This document shows, in pieces, positions 50,080 through 59,003 of a stretch of DNA of 64,000 nucleotides. The notes under the pieces were generated by a model that did not search any database, had not been told where the DNA came from, and saw only the letters and a program-made list of their open reading frames with translations. Made by a program: the position numbers and the translations under genes. This DNA is from CAZNKU01 sp964573775 (lineage in GTDB: Bacteria > Bacillota > Clostridia > Monoglobales > Firm-18), in assembly GCA_964573775.1 (NCBI GenBank), contig CAZNKU010000003.1, positions 22,918 to 86,917 of the forward strand, read 5' to 3'. Numbering within the stretch: position 1 is the stretch's first letter; each line of letters opens with the position of its first letter.

Positions 50080-50922
50080 TTATTTCAATGTTGCCGCCTT
50101 AACAGTATTTTTCATAAGCATAGCAATTGTCATAGGCCCTACTCCACCGGGAACAGGAGTGATTGCCGCCGCCTTTTTCTCACATTCCGTAAAGTCAACA
50201 TCGCCAACCAGCTTTTTGTCAGGTAGTCTGTTCATACCTACATCAATTACAACTGCGCCTTCCTTAATCATATCACCCTTTATAAGCTCGGGCACGCCTA
50301 CTGCGGCTACCAATATATCAGCCTCACGTGTTACAGCTGCCAAATCCTTTGTACGTGAATGACAAATTGTAACAGTGCCGTTTTTCTGTAGCAAAAGCAT
50401 AGCCTGAGGCTTGCCTACAATATTACTTCTGCCTACTACCACACAGTTTTTTCCTTCAACAGAAATACCGCTTTCGGCAATAAGCTCCATAACGCCTGCA
50501 GGTGTACAAGGCAAAAAGTCGTAGTTACCAATCATAATTTTACCTACGTTTGAAGGATGGAATGCGTCCACATCCTTTTTAGCAGAAATTGTGTTTATAA
50601 CCGCTTCCTCATTTATATGCTTAGGCAAAGGCAACTGTACAAGTATGCCGTCAATGTTATTGTCAGCATTAAGCTTTTCAACCAATGCCTTTAATTCCTC
50701 CTCGGTAGTTTCGGCAGGAAGTGCAAATTCCTCGGAATGGATACCTAACTGTTCGCAAGCCTTTTTCTTGTTATTTACATATATTCTGCTTGCAGGGTTG
50801 TCACCTACAATAATTACTGCAAGTCCAACCGTTTTACCTTCTTTTTTTAGGTTTTCCACCTCTGTTTTCAGTTCGTCCTTTATTCTTTGGGATACTGCTT
50901 TTCCGTCCAATATTTTTGCCAT
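50080..50922 (-). CDS. folD: Methylenetetrahydrofolate dehydrogenase/cyclohydrolase
   Basis: 280 residues, standard length. Catalytic Tyr and Lys region ASRIYVNNKKKACEQLGI, substrate Asp in QLPLPKH, and Rossmann VVVGRSNIVGKP plus TPVPGGVGPMTIAML. It converts methylene-THF to formyl-THF for one-carbon supply. Its start lies inside the end of the upstream YgiQ gene (89-bp overlap in another frame). Confidence 0.97.
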   Translation of the reverse strand: MAKILDGKAVSQRIKDELKTEVENLKKEGKTVGLAVIIVGDNPASRIYVNNKKKACEQLGIHSEEFALPAETTEEELKALVEKLNADNNIDGILVQLPLPKHINEEAVINTISAKKDVDAFHPSNVGKIMIGNYDFLPCTPAGVMELIAESGISVEGKNCVVVGRSNIVGKPQAMLLLQKNGTVTICHSRTKDLAAVTREADILVAAVGVPELIKGDMIKEGAVVIDVGMNRLPDKKLVGDVDFTECEKKAAAITPVPGGVGPMTIAMLMKNTVKAATLK

Positions 50923-52696
50923 TTTTATTTTCTCCTCTCGGTTTTATCAAACACTTTTGTGAATATCCTATTAAATCCTGTCTGTTAGCAGTTATCAACG
51001 CCTTTTCAACCTGTCTGTAATTTTCAGGATATCTGAATTGCAACAACGCTCTTTGCATCTGCTTTTCCTCAAAGGTTTTTGGTACATACACGGGCTTCAT
51101 AGTCATTGGGTCAAGCTCTGTGTAATACATACATGTAGAAATTGTACCCGGTGTCGGGTAAAAGTCCTGCACCTGCTCGGGGCTTAACCTGTGGTCACGC
51201 AAATATTCCGCAAGCATAACCGCATCGTTAAGTGTACTGCCCGGATGTGATGACATCAGGTACGGTACAACGTACTGATTCATACCAAGCTTTTTATTTA
51301 TATTGTAGAATTTATCTACAAATCTGTCGTACACCTGTCTTCCCGGCTTGCCCATATATTGCAATACGTTATCAGAAATATGCTCAGGTGCAACACGAAG
51401 CTGACCGCTTACGTGGTGTTTACAAAGTTCCTCAAAAAAGTCCGTATTTTTGTCATAAAGCAAATAGTCATAACGTATGCCTGAACGTACAAACACCTTT
51501 TTAACTCCGTCAAGTGAACGTAATTTTCTAAGTAGTTTAAGGTAATCTCTGTGGTCAACCCTCATATTTTCACAAGGTTTCGGGTACAGACACTTTTTAC
51601 CCGGGCAAGCCACTTTTTTATCACAAGAGCTGTGTCTGAAATTTGCAGTAGGTCCGCCTAGGTCGTTTATATAACCCTTAAAGTCAGGGTCTTTAATCAT
51701 TAATTTTGCTTCTTTTATAATAGATTCGTGACTTCGTGCGGAAATCTTTCTGCCCTCGTGAAAGGCTATTGCACAAAAATTACACGAACCGAAGCATCCT
51801 CTTGAAGATGTGATACTGAACTTCACTTCCTCAATTGCAGGTACACCGCCCTCTTTTTCATACATAGGGTGGTAAGTCCTCATATATGGAAGCTCGTACA
51901 CCTTGTCCATTTCCGCTGTTGTAAGTGGTGCGGAAGGCTTATTTACAACAAGCCATCTGTCACCATGCTGTTGTGCGGTTTTTCCGTAAAATTCGTACTG
52001 TATTTTGCAGGATATGGCGTATTCTCTTTTATCCTCCCTTACATTTTCAAAAGAGGGTATCTCCTTTGCATCTTCGGGCTTTTCCCGACTTATATAGCAA
52101 ATGCCGTCAACATTGGTAATTTCATTTATTGGTGTACCACCGCTTAGCAAATCTGCAAGCTCCACAATCTGCTGCTCGCCCATACCGTATATAAGTATGT
52201 CTGCACGGCTGTCGAAAAGCATAGAACGGCGTACCTTGTTGTCCCAATAGTCATAGTGGGCAAAGCGTCTGAGGCTTGCCTCTACACCGCCTATAATAAT
52301 TGGCACATCACCGTAAGCCTCACGTATTCTGTTGCAGTATACAACGGTTGCCCTGTCAGGGCGCATACCTGCCTTGCCACCTGGGGCATAGCTGTCCGTT
52401 GACCGTGTTTTTTTGTTAACAGTGTAGCGGTTAACCATACTGTCCATATTACCTGCAGAACATAAAAATGCCAGCTTTGGCTTGCCAAGACGCATAAAGT
52501 CTTCCTTTGAGTGCCAGTCTGGCAGTGCAATTATACCAACAGTATAGCCTGCACTTTCAAGAACACGTGAAATTATGGCATGTCCGAATGATGGGTGGTC
52601 AACGTATGCCTCACCTACCACATACACAAAGTCAAGCTGTTCAATATTTAATTTTTCCATATCCTGCTTTGACACAGGCAGAAAAGTTTTTTTCAT
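50834..52696 (-). CDS. YgiQ-family radical SAM protein
   Basis: 620 residues. An N-terminal B12-binding-like region (LDFVYVVGEAYVDHPSFGHA), the radical SAM cluster CFGSCNFCAIAFHEG and the DUF3362-type C-terminal part PTPGTISTCMYYTELDP. YgiQ proteins have no established reaction. The tail is very basic (KPKKRR) and runs 89 bases into folD, so either the overlap is real or the tail is an extension past a lost stop. It is adjacent to the PfoR-like permease, whose stop precedes it by one base. Confidence 0.9.
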   Translation of the reverse strand: MKKTFLPVSKQDMEKLNIEQLDFVYVVGEAYVDHPSFGHAIISRVLESAGYTVGIIALPDWHSKEDFMRLGKPKLAFLCSAGNMDSMVNRYTVNKKTRSTDSYAPGGKAGMRPDRATVVYCNRIREAYGDVPIIIGGVEASLRRFAHYDYWDNKVRRSMLFDSRADILIYGMGEQQIVELADLLSGGTPINEITNVDGICYISREKPEDAKEIPSFENVREDKREYAISCKIQYEFYGKTAQQHGDRWLVVNKPSAPLTTAEMDKVYELPYMRTYHPMYEKEGGVPAIEEVKFSITSSRGCFGSCNFCAIAFHEGRKISARSHESIIKEAKLMIKDPDFKGYINDLGGPTANFRHSSCDKKVACPGKKCLYPKPCENMRVDHRDYLKLLRKLRSLDGVKKVFVRSGIRYDYLLYDKNTDFFEELCKHHVSGQLRVAPEHISDNVLQYMGKPGRQVYDRFVDKFYNINKKLGMNQYVVPYLMSSHPGSTLNDAVMLAEYLRDHRLSPEQVQDFYPTPGTISTCMYYTELDPMTMKPVYVPKTFEEKQMQRALLQFRYPENYRQVEKALITANRQDLIGYSQKCLIKPRGENKNGKNIGRKSSIPKNKGRTENRGGKPKKRR

Positions 52697-52697
52697 A

Positions 52698-53741
52698 TTA
52701 TAAATCCAACTTTAAATCATTTTGTTTTATCCAATTCCATTTTCTAAGCGGTAAGGAAATTAACCATGTAAATATTGCAGGCAATACAAATGAAATTAAA
52801 ATAAGTCCAATCCAATGCATAGGTGTTACCACTACACCGCCTGCAAACCAACCTTCAATTGTACCAATCTGTCCAACAAGTCCGCAGGTACCCATACCTG
52901 AAGATACTGCCGCACCATTCATTTCAAGCTTGAATATACATGTTGCAATTGGTCCTGTAATTGCAGATGCTAAAGTTGGCGGAATCCATATACGTGGATT
53001 TTTAACAATGTTACCCATCTGCAGCATACTTGTACCTAAGCCCTGTGCAAAAAGGCCACCCCATTTATTTTCTCTAAAGCTCATTACTGCAAATCCTACC
53101 ATCTGTGCACAGCAACCTGCCAGTGCAGCACCGCCTGCAAGTCCTGTAAGATTAAGTGCCGCACAAATAGCTGCACTGCTTATAGGCAGTGTAAGTGCAA
53201 TACCAACAATTACCGCCACTATTATTCCCATAAGGAATGGCTGTAATTCCGTAGCCCACATAATTGCCTTACCAACTTCCGTTGCAGCCTTACCTATGTA
53301 CGGAGCACATAGCATTGAAAATACAACACCTGTAAATATAGTAACAAAAGGAGTTACGATAATATCAATCTTGGTTTCCTTGCTTACAAGCTTACCGAAT
53401 TCTGCCGCAACAATTGTAGCAAACAAAACCGCTAAAGGTCCTCCTGCACCGCCAAGTGTATTTGCCGCACCGCCAACAGCCGCAAGTGAGAATAAAACAA
53501 GCGGAGGGCACTTAAGAGCATAACCTATAGCAATAGCCATAGCCGTACCCTGTGCAGACTTTGCAAAGCCGCCTACTTCAACAAGTACAGGAATGTTAAA
53601 CTGAGTTCCTATTGTAGAAATAATTGTGCCGATAAGAAGTGATGCAAACAAACCCTGTGCCATAGCACCCAAAGCATCTATAAAGTATCTTTTAAAAGAA
53701 AACTCTATATCCTTCTTCTTTAAAAACTCCTTAATTTTCAT
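52698..53741 (-). CDS. PTS EIIC-type/PfoR-like membrane protein
   Basis: 347 residues, about nine hydrophobic helices, rich in Gly and Ala (FSLAAVGGAANTLGGAGGPL, CGLVGQIGTIEGWF). It matches the PTS_EIIC_2 group that includes C. perfringens PfoR. No EIIA/EIIB domains are attached or adjacent, so phosphotransfer is unproven. Ligand unknown. GGGAG lies 10 bases before the ATG. Confidence 0.82.
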   Translation of the reverse strand: MKIKEFLKKKDIEFSFKRYFIDALGAMAQGLFASLLIGTIISTIGTQFNIPVLVEVGGFAKSAQGTAMAIAIGYALKCPPLVLFSLAAVGGAANTLGGAGGPLAVLFATIVAAEFGKLVSKETKIDIIVTPFVTIFTGVVFSMLCAPYIGKAATEVGKAIMWATELQPFLMGIIVAVIVGIALTLPISSAAICAALNLTGLAGGAALAGCCAQMVGFAVMSFRENKWGGLFAQGLGTSMLQMGNIVKNPRIWIPPTLASAITGPIATCIFKLEMNGAAVSSGMGTCGLVGQIGTIEGWFAGGVVVTPMHWIGLILISFVLPAIFTWLISLPLRKWNWIKQNDLKLDL

Positions 53742-53845
53742 TTTTCGTCATCTCCCAAAAAAGTATATACTTATTTTATGATAACATAATATATGACAAG
53801 TTTCAACCATAAAAACCAAATTTATTACTGTCAAAATATTTTTTG

Positions 53846-53874
53846 TAGACAAGTAGGCATTTTTATGTTAGAAT
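53846..53874 (+). promoter_or_regulatory. Promoter of pseudoknot RNA copy B
   Basis: TAGACA (53846-53851), 17-base spacer, TAGAAT (53869-53874), followed six bases later by the 5' arm. Confidence 0.65.
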
Positions 53875-53879
53875 TGTTC

Positions 53880-54062
53880 TTGCCAAACAAAATCTTAATA
53901 TTTTTAGTTCAAAAAGTAGGTGTATTTTTATCTGAATATGGTAAAAATGCAGTTGCTCTATTTTTGCATGTACTTTTTGGACTATGCAAAGATTTTGTTT
54001 GGCGACAATTGGAGCTTGCGTTTTTCGTGCGTCAGCTTCGGTTGGCGCATTTTTTATTTTTT
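53880..54062 (+). ncRNA. Pseudoknot RNA family, copy B
   Basis: CCAAACAAAATCTT (53883-53896) pairs perfectly with AAGATTTTGTTTGG (53989-54002), and TTCAAAAAGTA (53908-53918) with TACTTTTTGGA (53971-53981). The loop has GGTGTATTTTT and GGTAAAAATGCAGTTGCTC. TGCAGTTGCTC (53948-53958) can pair with GAGCTTGCG (54012-54020). TTTTTCG and a terminator follow. The arms share almost no sequence with copies A and C yet fold the same way. The RNA ends at the binding site of the secreted CHAP protein gene, so it could be a leader that attenuates that gene or an independent RNA. Confidence 0.7.
54027..54062 (+). terminator. Terminator of pseudoknot RNA copy B
   Basis: TGCGTCAGC / GTTGGCGCA stem (two G-T pairs, loop TTCG) followed by TTTTTTATTTTTT, directly before the GGAGG of the next gene. 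Confidence 0.88.
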
Positions 54063-54078
54063 GGAGGTACAACAACAA

Positions 54079-56895
54079 ATGAAACATCGAATTTTATCCC
54101 TTATTTTAGCAGTAACACTGTTGTCGGGAATTATTACAACACCATGCGTTGTCAATGCTTCAACAAACGGATATACACAACAGCAGGCAGTAAATTGGGC
54201 TATTTCGCAAATCGGCAAATCTATAGATGCAGATGGTGCATCCGGATACCAATGTGTGGACTTAGCAAAAGCTTATTATGGGTACTTGGGACAAAGTCAA
54301 GTATCAGGTAATGGCAAAGATTATGCCACTAATGCTTTGCCATCCGGATGGACAAGAATACAAAATTCAGGAAGTTTTTCACCAATGTCTGGAGATGTTG
54401 CGGTTTGGACAAATACGGAAAGCGGATACGGACACGTTGCAATAATAACCGCCGTAAGTGGTTCGAATATTACAATAGTTGAACAAAACTACGAAGGTTC
54501 ATATTGTTCGAAAAGAACCTGTGCCACATCTGGAATTTGGGGAGTTGTGCGCCCCGATTTCCCTGCTGATTATGCAGACTTTGGGACAGGATTCTATGGA
54601 GTTATACTTAATACAGCTTCTTGGAAGCCTATTACTTGTGAAGATGATGGATATGTGCGTTTGAGGGCAGAAACCGAAAGAAGTAATCAAGTTTGGTATT
54701 TTAAAAAGCAGTCTGATGGAAGTTATGCAATAACTTCTGCAATAAACGGGAAGGCATTAGAAATGTATAACGGAATAACTAATGATGCTAGTCCGTTACG
54801 AGTTCACGATGTATACTGGGGTGGAGCATATCAAAGTTGGTTTATTTACCCTCAAGGAAATGGTTACATAATTAAATCCAAGCATTATCAAGAACAAAAC
54901 AAAGTAATGGATTTGTATGGCAATTATACTGCTGATGGAACATCAATTAATATCAATACACAAAATAATGGCAATGCACAAATTTGGTCGATATACAAAG
55001 CTGATGATGTACAATTAAAAAGTCCATCATTATCTGTATCTGCTGGCAACTCTGCTACTAATACAAAATTCACTTGGAGTGAAACATATGGAGAAAGTTA
55101 TTACATAATTACAATTAAAAACTCAAGTGGAGTGTATAAAAAAGTTGAAGGAATAAGTGGTACGGCATATGACATAGTGCTTCCTGCCGGAACATACACA
55201 GCATATGTCGATACTGTTAATTATTATCATGGCAAAACAAGCAATACAGTATCATTTACAGTTAAAGACAAAACATATACTGTATCATATAATGCAAATG
55301 GCGGCAGTGGAGTACCATCATCACAAACCAAACTACATAACAAAACTTTAACCTTAAGCACTACAAAGTCTTCAAGAACAGGATATACTTTCAAAAATTG
55401 GAATACAAAATCGAATGGAAGTGGCACATCATATAGTTCCGGTGGCTCATACACGGCAAATTCGGCTGCAACATTATATGCTCAATGGACAGCTAACAAA
55501 TACACCGTTACATTAAATAATCAAAGTGCAACAACAGCAGGTTCAACTTCTGTGACTGCAACATATGGTTCAGCTATGCCGAGTATAACTATTCCCAAAA
55601 AGACAGGATATACATTCGGGGGATATTACACCGGAACAAATGGTAGCGGAACGCAATATTACACAGCAAGTGGTGCAAGTGCGAGAAGTTGGGATAAAAC
55701 ATCTGCTACAACTTTGTATGCAAAGTGGACTGCTAATAAATATACCGTTACATTAAACAATCAGAGTGCTACAACAGCCGGAACAACTTCTGTTAGTGCA
55801 ACTTATGGTTCAGCAATGCCGAGTATAACTGTTCCTAAAAAGACAGGATATACATTCGGTGGTTATTACAATGGAACAAACGGTAGTGGAACACAATATT
55901 ATACAGCAAGCGGAGAAAGCGCGAGAAGTTGGGATAAAACATCTGCTACAACTTTGTACGCAAAATGGACTGCAAATACACATAAAGTAACCTTTAATGC
56001 AAATGGGGGTACAACACCAACTGCAAGCAAAAATGTTACCTATGATTCAACTTACGGAACATTACCAACGCCAACAAAAGACGGTCATACATTTAAAGGT
56101 TGGTACACTTCTGCAAGTGGCGGAACTCAGATAACAAGCAGTACAAAAGTTTTAATTACTTCTGCTCAAACTCTCTATGCTCAATGGACAATAAACACCT
56201 ATACAGTAACATTTAAGAATTATGACGGAACTGTACTCGAAACAAAATCAGCAGATTACGGTAGCGCTGTAACATACAGTGAAGCAACACCGACAAGGAA
56301 AGCTGATGCACAATACACATACACTTTCTCAGGGTGGGATAAAGCACTTACTAACATTACAGCCAATACCGTAATTACTGCAAAGTTCACATCAACAGTA
56401 AACAAATATACTGTAGCATTTAATCCAATGGACGGAACAGAAGAAATTGAGCCAATAATAATTGCTTACGGTTCTGCTTGCGGAGAATTACCTATACCTG
56501 AAAAAGACGGCTTTATCTTCAAAGGATGGTATACAAAAGAAATCGACGGCGAAGAAGTAACAAGCGAAACCATTGTTACATCAAATATGAGTTTATATGC
56601 TTATTGGGAAACAGCAACTCCATGTATAGAAGCGACGGTTACAAAATCAGGTACAAAGCATACGATAGATGCCGAAGTATATAATTTTGTAGCACCTTAT
56701 GATATACTTATTGTTGGCTACAAAGATAATAAATTCGTTACGATGAAAAGAGTTCCACATAACGAGCAAAATTGGCCATATACACTTGAGGGCGACATAG
56801 AGAAAATAAAGGTTATGGTTTGGGACTCACTTCAAAGCTGTAAACCATTATGCGAAGCAGAAATAATTGAAAAAAGTGAGTTTATTGAAGGATAA
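54079..56895 (+). CDS. Secreted CHAP hydrolase with ricin-type lectin and InlB repeats
   Basis: 938 residues from the ATG at 54079 (GGAGGT 10 bases upstream); the frame open to 53920 is the RNA region. Signal peptide (cut near residue 27), CHAP amidase/endopeptidase (about 30-165; Cys59 in YQCVDLAK, His119 in YGHVAII, Asn137 in EQNY), a ricin B-like QxW lectin (about 170-310), a fibronectin-like domain (about 315-393), about seven InlB/Flg_new repeats (394-850, each ending YAQW or YAKW) and a C-terminal beta domain (IKVMVWDSLQSCKPL). Two repeats (55491-55730, 55731-55970) are nearly identical 240-bp units. It probably cuts peptidoglycan or wall glycopeptides and binds glycans. No sortase signal is seen. 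Confidence 0.9.
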   Translation: MKHRILSLILAVTLLSGIITTPCVVNASTNGYTQQQAVNWAISQIGKSIDADGASGYQCVDLAKAYYGYLGQSQVSGNGKDYATNALPSGWTRIQNSGSFSPMSGDVAVWTNTESGYGHVAIITAVSGSNITIVEQNYEGSYCSKRTCATSGIWGVVRPDFPADYADFGTGFYGVILNTASWKPITCEDDGYVRLRAETERSNQVWYFKKQSDGSYAITSAINGKALEMYNGITNDASPLRVHDVYWGGAYQSWFIYPQGNGYIIKSKHYQEQNKVMDLYGNYTADGTSININTQNNGNAQIWSIYKADDVQLKSPSLSVSAGNSATNTKFTWSETYGESYYIITIKNSSGVYKKVEGISGTAYDIVLPAGTYTAYVDTVNYYHGKTSNTVSFTVKDKTYTVSYNANGGSGVPSSQTKLHNKTLTLSTTKSSRTGYTFKNWNTKSNGSGTSYSSGGSYTANSAATLYAQWTANKYTVTLNNQSATTAGSTSVTATYGSAMPSITIPKKTGYTFGGYYTGTNGSGTQYYTASGASARSWDKTSATTLYAKWTANKYTVTLNNQSATTAGTTSVSATYGSAMPSITVPKKTGYTFGGYYNGTNGSGTQYYTASGESARSWDKTSATTLYAKWTANTHKVTFNANGGTTPTASKNVTYDSTYGTLPTPTKDGHTFKGWYTSASGGTQITSSTKVLITSAQTLYAQWTINTYTVTFKNYDGTVLETKSADYGSAVTYSEATPTRKADAQYTYTFSGWDKALTNITANTVITAKFTSTVNKYTVAFNPMDGTEEIEPIIIAYGSACGELPIPEKDGFIFKGWYTKEIDGEEVTSETIVTSNMSLYAYWETATPCIEATVTKSGTKHTIDAEVYNFVAPYDILIVGYKDNKFVTMKRVPHNEQNWPYTLEGDIEKIKVMVWDSLQSCKPLCEAEIIEKSEFIEG

Positions 56896-56918
56896 ATTGA
56901 AATAATTTTCAAAATTCC

Positions 56919-56947
56919 TTGACAAATGGACAAACATAGTGTAAAAT
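56919..56947 (+). promoter_or_regulatory. Promoter of rpsF-ssb-rpsR
   Basis: TTGACA (56919-56924), 17-base spacer, TAAAAT (56942-56947). The ~50-base leader contains the hairpin GCGTATG / CATACGC (56960-56978), which may be part of an S6:S18-type autoregulatory site, though I cannot match that motif fully. Confidence 0.85.
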
Positions 56948-57003
56948 ATTAACGTCCTTGCGTATGCTTACATACGCCAGAGTCCAGAAGGAGGTGCGAA
57001 AAA

Positions 57004-57303
57004 ATGGTTGAAGTAATCAACAAGTACGAGACAATTTTTATCGTAGATGTGACTAAAACAGAAGACGAAGTTAACGCTATCGTTGAAAAAATGAAGTCAT
57101 TAATCGAATCCAACGCAACACTTGAAAGTGTTGACAGCTGGGGTAAAAGACGTCTTGCTTACGAGATTGACGACAAAACTGAAGGTTTCTATGTTCTTGT
57201 AAACTTCGCTTCAAAGCCTGAGTTTCCAAAGGAACTTGAACGTGTTTACGGTATTACCGACGGTATTTTGCGTTATATCACAGTAAGAAAAGATGAAGAG
57301 TAA
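57004..57303 (+). CDS. rpsF: 30S ribosomal protein S6
   Basis: 99 residues, usual length; NKYETIFIVDVTKTEDEV and LAYEIDDKTEGFYVLVNFAS are characteristic, with the RYITVRKDEE end. It binds S18 in the platform of the small subunit. AAGGAGG lies before the ATG. First gene of rpsF-ssb-rpsR. Confidence 0.97.
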   Translation: MVEVINKYETIFIVDVTKTEDEVNAIVEKMKSLIESNATLESVDSWGKRRLAYEIDDKTEGFYVLVNFASKPEFPKELERVYGITDGILRYITVRKDEE

Positions 57304-57318
57304 AAGGAGGTAAAAACT

Positions 57319-57765
57319 ATGCTTAACAAGGTTATTTTGATGGGTAGACTTACCCGTGATCCCGAACTTAAGTATACGCCTTCTAACGTAGCAGTATGTT
57401 CATTTTCAATTGCGGTTGACAGACGCTACGCAAGACCCGGCGAACAAAGACAGGCAGATTTTATCAATATCGTAACATGGAGAAATACTGCGGAATTTGT
57501 TTCCAAGTATTTTGTAAAGGGTCAAATGATAAATGTTTGCGGTTCACTGCAGACACGTACATGGGACGATGCACAGGGTGTTAAAAGATATGCAACCGAG
57601 GTTGTGGCTGACGAAGTTAACTTCTGCGGCGATAACAGAAACGGTTCTGCTGCTCCTCAGGGAGACAGCATGGGCATGGATCAGGGATTTGCTGCCAACA
57701 CACAGCAGGCTCCTGCATCAGGAGGCTTTACACCTATTGATACAGACGATGATTTGCCGTTCTAA
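57319..57765 (+). CDS. ssb: Single-stranded DNA-binding protein
   Basis: 148 residues. OB fold with LNKVILMGRLTRDPELKYT and IVTWRNTAEFVSKYFVKG, a Gln/Gly-rich linker, and the acidic tip DTDDDLPF that recruits repair and replication proteins. Standard rpsF-ssb-rpsR position. Confidence 0.98.
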   Translation: MLNKVILMGRLTRDPELKYTPSNVAVCSFSIAVDRRYARPGEQRQADFINIVTWRNTAEFVSKYFVKGQMINVCGSLQTRTWDDAQGVKRYATEVVADEVNFCGDNRNGSAAPQGDSMGMDQGFAANTQQAPASGGFTPIDTDDDLPF

Positions 57766-57797
57766 AACTATTGAAATTTTAAAAGGAGGGTTTATTA

Positions 57798-58046
57798 ATG
57801 GCTGAAAAGGAAAGAAACGAACGTCCAATGCGCAGAAAAGCTCGCAAGAAGACTTGCCAGTTCTGCGTTGATAAGGTTACAGATATCGATTACAAGGATG
57901 TTGCAAAATTGCGTCGTTATCTTACAGAACGTGCTAAAATAGTTCCTCGCCGTATGAGCGGTAACTGTGCTAAGCACCAGAGACAGTTAACAACAGCAAT
58001 CAAGAGAGCAAGAATTATTGCCTTGCTTCCATTTACAACAGACTGA
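57798..58046 (+). CDS. rpsR: 30S ribosomal protein S18
   Basis: 82 residues. CQFCVDKVTDIDYKDV and the strongly basic RIVPRRMSGNCAKHQRQL identify it. The CxxC pair is of the zinc-type (C+) version only in part, since no second full CxxC is present. It ends at a strong terminator about 65 bases downstream. Confidence 0.97.
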   Translation: MAEKERNERPMRRKARKKTCQFCVDKVTDIDYKDVAKLRRYLTERAKIVPRRMSGNCAKHQRQLTTAIKRARIIALLPFTTD

Positions 58047-58111
58047 TAATTATTTTTATTAATACAGCAGGGGCTTTAAAGTCCCAAACACACAAATTTT
58101 ATACAGCAGCT

Positions 58112-58147
58112 AAAAGACGGTCAAACAGCAGACCGTCTTTTTTTCGT
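58112..58147 (+). terminator. Terminator of rpsF-ssb-rpsR
   Basis: AAAGACGGTC / GACCGTCTTT with a T-run. Confidence 0.92.
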
Positions 58148-58330
58148 ATCGCGAAAAAGCCGTTCTACCGCAAGTGTTTTTTTCTGTTTTATAAATGATT
58201 TTTCTATTTTATAATCAAGAATAAAAGATTTAAATTAACGAAAAAAGATTTTAATTTATAACTTCCTTTTTCGCAATACGAACTTTTATCGCGAAAAAGT
58301 CGTTCTTTTAAGTAACCAAAGTAAAAACTC
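58147..58330. repeat. Second copy of the CGAAAAAG dispersed element
   Basis: The gap 58047-58465 has no gene. CGCGAAAAAGCCGTTCTACCGCAAGTG (58148 on, given here in overlapping parts CGCGAAAAAGCCGTTC and TTCTACCGCAAGTG) begins a segment ending TATAACTTCCTTTTTCGC (about 58258-58276), matching the ends of the element at 18770-18983. A second CGCGAAAAAGTCGTTC follows at 58290. The interior differs and is AT-rich. Confidence 0.7.
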
Positions 58331-58413
58331 TCAATGGTTACTTATTTTTTTACCAAAAACACAATATAAATACCCTATTTTTCAAAAAACTACAATATAT
58401 TATGTTAAAAGTG

Positions 58414-58443
58414 TTGACAAACACTCTATATATGGAGTAAAAT
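58414..58443 (+). promoter_or_regulatory. Promoter of rsmD-coaD
   Basis: TTGACA (58414-58419), 18-base spacer, TAAAAT (58438-58443). Confidence 0.75.
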
Positions 58444-58465
58444 ATAGTAGAGGTGTTGTATAATT

Positions 58466-59002
58466 ATGAGAGTAATATCAGGTAAGGCAAGAGGCACCTC
58501 TCTTTATTCATTAGAGGGCAGTCATACACGCCCTACAACAGACAGAGTAAAGGAGTCTATGTTCTCTATATTAAATTTTAATATTCCCGGCGGTACTGTG
58601 CTTGACTTATTTTCCGGCAGTGGTGCGCTTGGTATTGAGGCAATAAGCCGTGGTGCCCAAAAGTGCTGGTTTGTAGAAAACTCAAAACAGGCTGCAGACA
58701 TTGTACGTAAGAATATTGAAAAGACAAACAGTGGCGAAAATGCCGTACTGAAGGTTATGGACTTTAAGGCTTTTTTAAATTCTGCCGATGAAAAGTTTGA
58801 TGTAATTTTACTTGATCCGCCATACAACAAAAAAATGTGTGATGAGGCAATGAAAATTATATTTGAAAGAAACTTATTAAAAGATGACGGTGTTATAATG
58901 TGCGAAACCGAATACGGTGAAGTTATAACAACGGATTTTACAAAAAAGAAGGACTACAAATACGGCAAAATTTTGCTTTCGGTTTTTGTAAAGGATGATT
59001 AA
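58466..59002 (+). CDS. rsmD: 16S rRNA (guanine966-N2)-methyltransferase
   Basis: 178 residues. RVISGKARGTSL and TRPTTDRVKESMFSIL at the N-terminus, SAM site VLDLFSGSGALGIEA and catalytic DPPY (LLDPPYNKKM). It methylates 16S rRNA during 30S assembly. It is followed directly by coaD, a common clostridial pair. Confidence 0.95.
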   Translation: MRVISGKARGTSLYSLEGSHTRPTTDRVKESMFSILNFNIPGGTVLDLFSGSGALGIEAISRGAQKCWFVENSKQAADIVRKNIEKTNSGENAVLKVMDFKAFLNSADEKFDVILLDPPYNKKMCDEAMKIIFERNLLKDDGVIMCETEYGEVITTDFTKKKDYKYGKILLSVFVKDD

Positions 59003-59003
59003 T

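Noticed and set aside
52507..53523. 338-codon open frame on the plus strand
   Set aside because: It is antisense to the PfoR-like permease, Pro/Ala-rich from the complementary strand of Gly/Ala codons, and has no start site or family match.
53920..54078. N-terminal extension of the CHAP protein
   Set aside because: This stretch is the structured RNA copy B and its terminator; the true start at 54079 has a strong GGAGGT and gives a proper signal peptide.
55227..55454. Sortase-anchored or antisense gene within the InlB repeat region
   Set aside because: The minus-strand frame is a shadow of the repeats, and no LPxTG-like motif is present at the C-terminus of the plus-strand protein.
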